The notes under the pieces are model-generated. The model was given only the letters and a program-made list of their open reading frames with translations, did not search any database and was not told where the DNA came from. A stretch of DNA of 64,000 nt, from contig NZ_FRCX01000001.1 in assembly GCF_900143065.1 (NCBI RefSeq), positions 434,001 to 498,000 on the forward strand. Reading direction: 5' to 3'. This document shows, in pieces, positions 61,255-64,000 of the stretch. The stretch comes from Duganella sacchari (GTDB lineage Bacteria > Pseudomonadota > Gammaproteobacteria > Burkholderiales > Burkholderiaceae_D). Each line of letters opens with the position of its first letter. Position 1 is the stretch's first letter. Made by a program: the position numbers and the translations under genes.

Positions 61255-61977
61255 TTATTTTTCCAGCTCGGGATAATAGCGGAAGATGCCGCTTTCGTTA
61301 AACGGTATCCGCCGCTTCGAGCGCAGATAGGCGGCGATATTGGGCCGCTGCGCCACCTTGTCGCGCAAGGCGAACAGGCCTTGATACGATGGCGCCAGCT
61401 TGGCCATCGTTTTCGGGAACGCATAGCTCAGTCCTTCAATCAGCTGGAACAGCGACAAATCCACATAGCTTAGACGCGCGCCGACGGCGTAGCCGCCACG
61501 GCCAGGATTGTGCTGTATCACGCCTTCAAAATAATCCAGGAACTTGGGTATGCGCTGCTCCCGGAAATCCCTGGCGCGCGCCCTGGCTTCCTTTTTCTGG
61601 TCTTCATAATATTTGCTGGTGGAGATCGGGTGGTGCGTATCATGCGCCTCCGCGACGATATCCGCGATGGTCAGCTGCAGCTGGTTGGCCCACAGCCGCC
61701 CTGCTTCCGCGCGCGGCGCCAGCTTGTGCTTTGCGCCGAGGAACAGCAGGATGTTGGTGGTCTGCCCGATCAGCAGTTCGCCCGCCTGCAGCACGGGCGG
61801 TGCGAACGATGGATGCGCGACCTTGTCGCCATTCAGGCTGGCCATCAATGCAGGCATGCCCTTCTTCTGCCGCGCCACATCGACGTACGGCACGCCTGCT
61901 TCCTCCAGCGCCAGCCGGACAAATTCACCGCGGCCTTGCAGGCCGTCCCAGTAGTAAAGTTGGTATGGAGTCGTCAT
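61255..61977 (-). CDS. Glutathione S-transferase family protein
   Basis: 240 residues. The N-terminal thioredoxin-like domain is YQLYYWDGLQGRGEFVRLAL, with the Tyr expected at the catalytic position and LLIGQTTNILLFLG in place of the usual SxxI motif. The helical C-terminal domain contains GARLSYVDLSLFQLIEGLSY with the conserved Asp N-cap. The overall look is closest to sigma-like GSTs. It probably conjugates or isomerises electrophiles with glutathione. Confidence 0.88.
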   Translation of the reverse strand: MTTPYQLYYWDGLQGRGEFVRLALEEAGVPYVDVARQKKGMPALMASLNGDKVAHPSFAPPVLQAGELLIGQTTNILLFLGAKHKLAPRAEAGRLWANQLQLTIADIVAEAHDTHHPISTSKYYEDQKKEARARARDFREQRIPKFLDYFEGVIQHNPGRGGYAVGARLSYVDLSLFQLIEGLSYAFPKTMAKLAPSYQGLFALRDKVAQRPNIAAYLRSKRRIPFNESGIFRYYPELEK

Positions 61978-62016
61978 CAGACCATGCTAGCACCGCCCCG
62001 GCCGAGGCGGCGCCCG

Positions 62017-64000
62017 TTAAAACACCGCTTTCAGCGTCAGGCGGAACGAACGACGTTCGGCCGGATGGTAGTGGATGTCGTTCACGCCCTCCGCCGGTTC
62101 GCCCGGCAGGCGCGAAGCGTAGTAGTAGTCCACATCGCTGACCTGGCGGTCAAACAGGTTGAAGGCATCCAGCTGCGCCGTCCAGCGGCGGTTGAATTTG
62201 TAGCCGACCCGCGCATACGCAATCGCCGTCGTTGCTGAACGCTGGCTGTTATCTTCAACCAGCGGACGCGGACCGAAGTAGCGCATCTGGAACGCCGCCG
62301 ACCACGGTCCCAGATCGATCACCGTCGCACCAAGCGACGCCACCTTGCCGATCGCGCCCGGGATGTAGTCGCCCACCTCGTCATGCTCCGTGTAGCGGCC
62401 GCGCGAGTAGGCCAGGTCCAGATCGAACAGCAGCCACGCATTGGCGATGTAGTGGTTATTCCACTCGATGCCGGAACGGTAGCTGCCACGGCTCGGCGAG
62501 GTATCGCCAGCATCGCCGGAAAACACCAGCTCCGACTCCGAGCGCAGCTTCCACACCGCGACCGAGCTTTGCAAGCCAGGCAGGAACTCGGTGCGCGCAC
62601 CAATCTCCGCGCCGCGCGTCTTGACCAGCGGCGTGACCGGATCGATAGGTTCGCGCTCCTTCGGCGTCAGATGCACCGTGGTGCCGCGCGCATCGTTGCT
62701 GTGAAAGCCTTCGCCGTAGTTGACGAAGAATTCGGTCCTGGCCCATGGCCCCAGCACCACGCTGAATTTCGGCGAGGTGGTGCCGGCACTGACCTTGCCC
62801 GAGTTTTCAGCGATATTGCTGTTCACATCAAAGCGATAGCGGTCATAGCGCAAGCCCGCCGTGGTGCGCAGCCAGTCACGCCACTGCACGGTGCTTTCCA
62901 GATAGGCAGCCAGGCTGCCCTCCTTCACCCTCGATTCCGTGATGGTGCGCAGCGTCTGCTGGTTGTGCGTCGCATATAGCGCCAGCGGCGACAGATAATC
63001 GTAGCGTCCCTGCACGCCAACCTTGTTGCTGACATCAACGCCACCCCAGTGGCTGAACCACGTCTGCGCCACGTCAAAACCACCCATGCGGCGTTTCTCC
63101 GTCTGCCGCGACTGATCGCCATTTTCAGGATCGTCGAGGAAATACGTGAAGTTGTTGAACAGCGTCAGACTCGATTGCACCAGATAAGCGTTCGCCTGGA
63201 ACAGCGCATCGCTGCTGCGCTTGCGCATCGTCGCCGACACACTGTAGCGCGAGGTCCTGCCACCGTCGCTGGAATCGATGGCGCCATACGGATCGAGCGC
63301 GCCGCTCTGCACCGCACGCAGCGGAATCTGATTGCTGGCGCGCCAGGCGCCCTTGTAGAACATGCCGGTCACGCTGAACTGGTCATCGCTGGCGCCTTGC
63401 GCATAGCGCAGCACGCCCAGGCTTTTGTGGAACGCTTCCGGCTCCACCCACGGACCATTGTTATGTCCCAGTTCGGCGCCGTACACCAGATTGCCCGCGC
63501 CCAGCGGCGCCGAACCCGTCACCACCGAGCGCACGTAGCGGTTCTCGCCGAGCGTCACGCTGGCGGTGTTTTCTCTGAGCCTGTTCGCCAGCGTCATGTG
63601 CGCGGCGCCAGCGGAAGCGAAGTCGCCTTCATCCCCGTAATACGGACCTTTCTTGTAATTGATGCGGTCCACCAGCTCGGGGATCAGGAAGTTCAGATCC
63701 GTGTAACCCTGGCCGTGGGCATGGCTGCGCATGTTGACCGGCATGCCGTCGACAAACGTCGCAAAGTCCGTGCCGTGGTCCAGATTGAAACCGCGCAGGA
63801 AGTACTGGTTGGCCTTGCCGTCACCGGAGTGCTGCGTCACGATCACGCCCGGCACAAACTCCAGCAGCTCACCGGGCCGTAGCGCGGGACGATTGGCGAT
63901 CAGTTCCGCCGTCACCGCGCCCTGGCTGGCGGCATTGGAGGTGCCAACGCCGTTATCGTAGTGGCCGCGCACTTCCACGGTGCTGGTATCCACAGGATCA
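62017..64000 (-). CDS. TonB-dependent outer-membrane receptor, N-terminus beyond the window
   Basis: About 661 residues are visible and the frame continues past the right edge (an in-frame GTG at 63993 is not the start). The plug domain reads LRPGELLEFVPGVIVTQHSG and KANQYFLRGFNLDHGTDFAT, followed by FVDGMPVNMRSHAHGQGYTD. The barrel ends RRSFRLTLKAVF with C-terminal Phe. The His-rich plug motif and the absence of a siderophore-locus context leave the ligand open; metal complexes or organic substrates are possible. Confidence 0.9.
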   Translation of the reverse strand, partial: DPVDTSTVEVRGHYDNGVGTSNAASQGAVTAELIANRPALRPGELLEFVPGVIVTQHSGDGKANQYFLRGFNLDHGTDFATFVDGMPVNMRSHAHGQGYTDLNFLIPELVDRINYKKGPYYGDEGDFASAGAAHMTLANRLRENTASVTLGENRYVRSVVTGSAPLGAGNLVYGAELGHNNGPWVEPEAFHKSLGVLRYAQGASDDQFSVTGMFYKGAWRASNQIPLRAVQSGALDPYGAIDSSDGGRTSRYSVSATMRKRSSDALFQANAYLVQSSLTLFNNFTYFLDDPENGDQSRQTEKRRMGGFDVAQTWFSHWGGVDVSNKVGVQGRYDYLSPLALYATHNQQTLRTITESRVKEGSLAAYLESTVQWRDWLRTTAGLRYDRYRFDVNSNIAENSGKVSAGTTSPKFSVVLGPWARTEFFVNYGEGFHSNDARGTTVHLTPKEREPIDPVTPLVKTRGAEIGARTEFLPGLQSSVAVWKLRSESELVFSGDAGDTSPSRGSYRSGIEWNNHYIANAWLLFDLDLAYSRGRYTEHDEVGDYIPGAIGKVASLGATVIDLGPWSAAFQMRYFGPRPLVEDNSQRSATTAIAYARVGYKFNRRWTAQLDAFNLFDRQVSDVDYYYASRLPGEPAEGVNDIHYHPAERRSFRLTLKAVF

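Overview
The window is GC-rich, gene-dense DNA from a Gram-negative bacterium. The gene content points to a betaproteobacterium of the order Burkholderiales, most likely the Oxalobacteraceae (Duganella/Massilia type). Supporting features are two PEP-CTERM proteins, a Bug/TctC-type binding protein with a TctDE pair, an alaA-hom operon, a complete lipid A aminoarabinose (arn) operon and many two-component systems. The family placement is inference from gene content. No rRNA, CRISPR array, transposase or recognisable prophage was seen. One tRNA gene, tRNA-Pro(GGG), is present.

Layout. 1-2.9 kb: the start of a VOC-family gene, then an isolated run of three Tad-type minor pilin genes and a small coiled-coil membrane protein. 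3-6 kb: a frameshifted two-TM gene beside tRNA-Pro, a divergent-motif sirtuin, a fumarylacetoacetate-hydrolase-family enzyme and a TetR regulator. 6-12 kb: an RND multidrug efflux operon whose promoter carries a 20-bp palindrome, the probable TetR target. 12-17.3 kb: signalling genes, namely a CACHE-HAMP-PAS-GGDEF cyclase, a double-domain KaiC-like ATPase and a hybrid histidine kinase. 17.3-20.2 kb: a lipoprotein and an MFS-acyltransferase fusion. 20.2-27.3 kb: an iron/siderophore locus (TonB-dependent receptor with Fur-like sites, DUF3325, DUF3649 and PepSY proteins), a NarL-type two-component pair and a TonB-like protein. 27.4-28.6 kb: a small outer-membrane barrel with a structured leader, and a phosphopantetheinyl transferase.

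28.7-37.1 kb: a composite uptake locus. A porin, a Bug/TctC-like binding protein and an FbpABC-type ABC importer form one operon, divergent from a TctDE-like two-component system. 37.1-41.4 kb: RraB, an ArsR regulator with two matching operators controlling itself and a quinone oxidoreductase that overlaps uridine kinase, then a chemoreceptor. 41.6-45.5 kb: glrK-qseG-glrR followed by a near-perfect sigma-54 promoter and a TGTC-N10-GACA site in front of a BON-domain gene. This is a sequence-readable regulator-target pair. 45.6-48.2 kb: alaA-hom. 48.4-56.5 kb: the arn operon (arnT, one ArnE/F-like flippase subunit, arnB, arnC, arnA as two separate genes, arnD) plus bcp. 56.5-64 kb: a structured intergenic segment, a PIN-PhoH protein with a long basic tail, two PEP-CTERM proteins around a lone HicB-like gene, a GNAT enzyme, a copper chaperone behind a CueR-type promoter, a GST and the 3' part of a second TonB-dependent receptor.

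Common themes are envelope modification and stress (arn, GlrKR/BON, efflux, barrel) and metal and organic-acid acquisition. Regulation is unusually readable from the DNA: paired operators, sigma-54, CueR and Fur sites, and leader hairpins.
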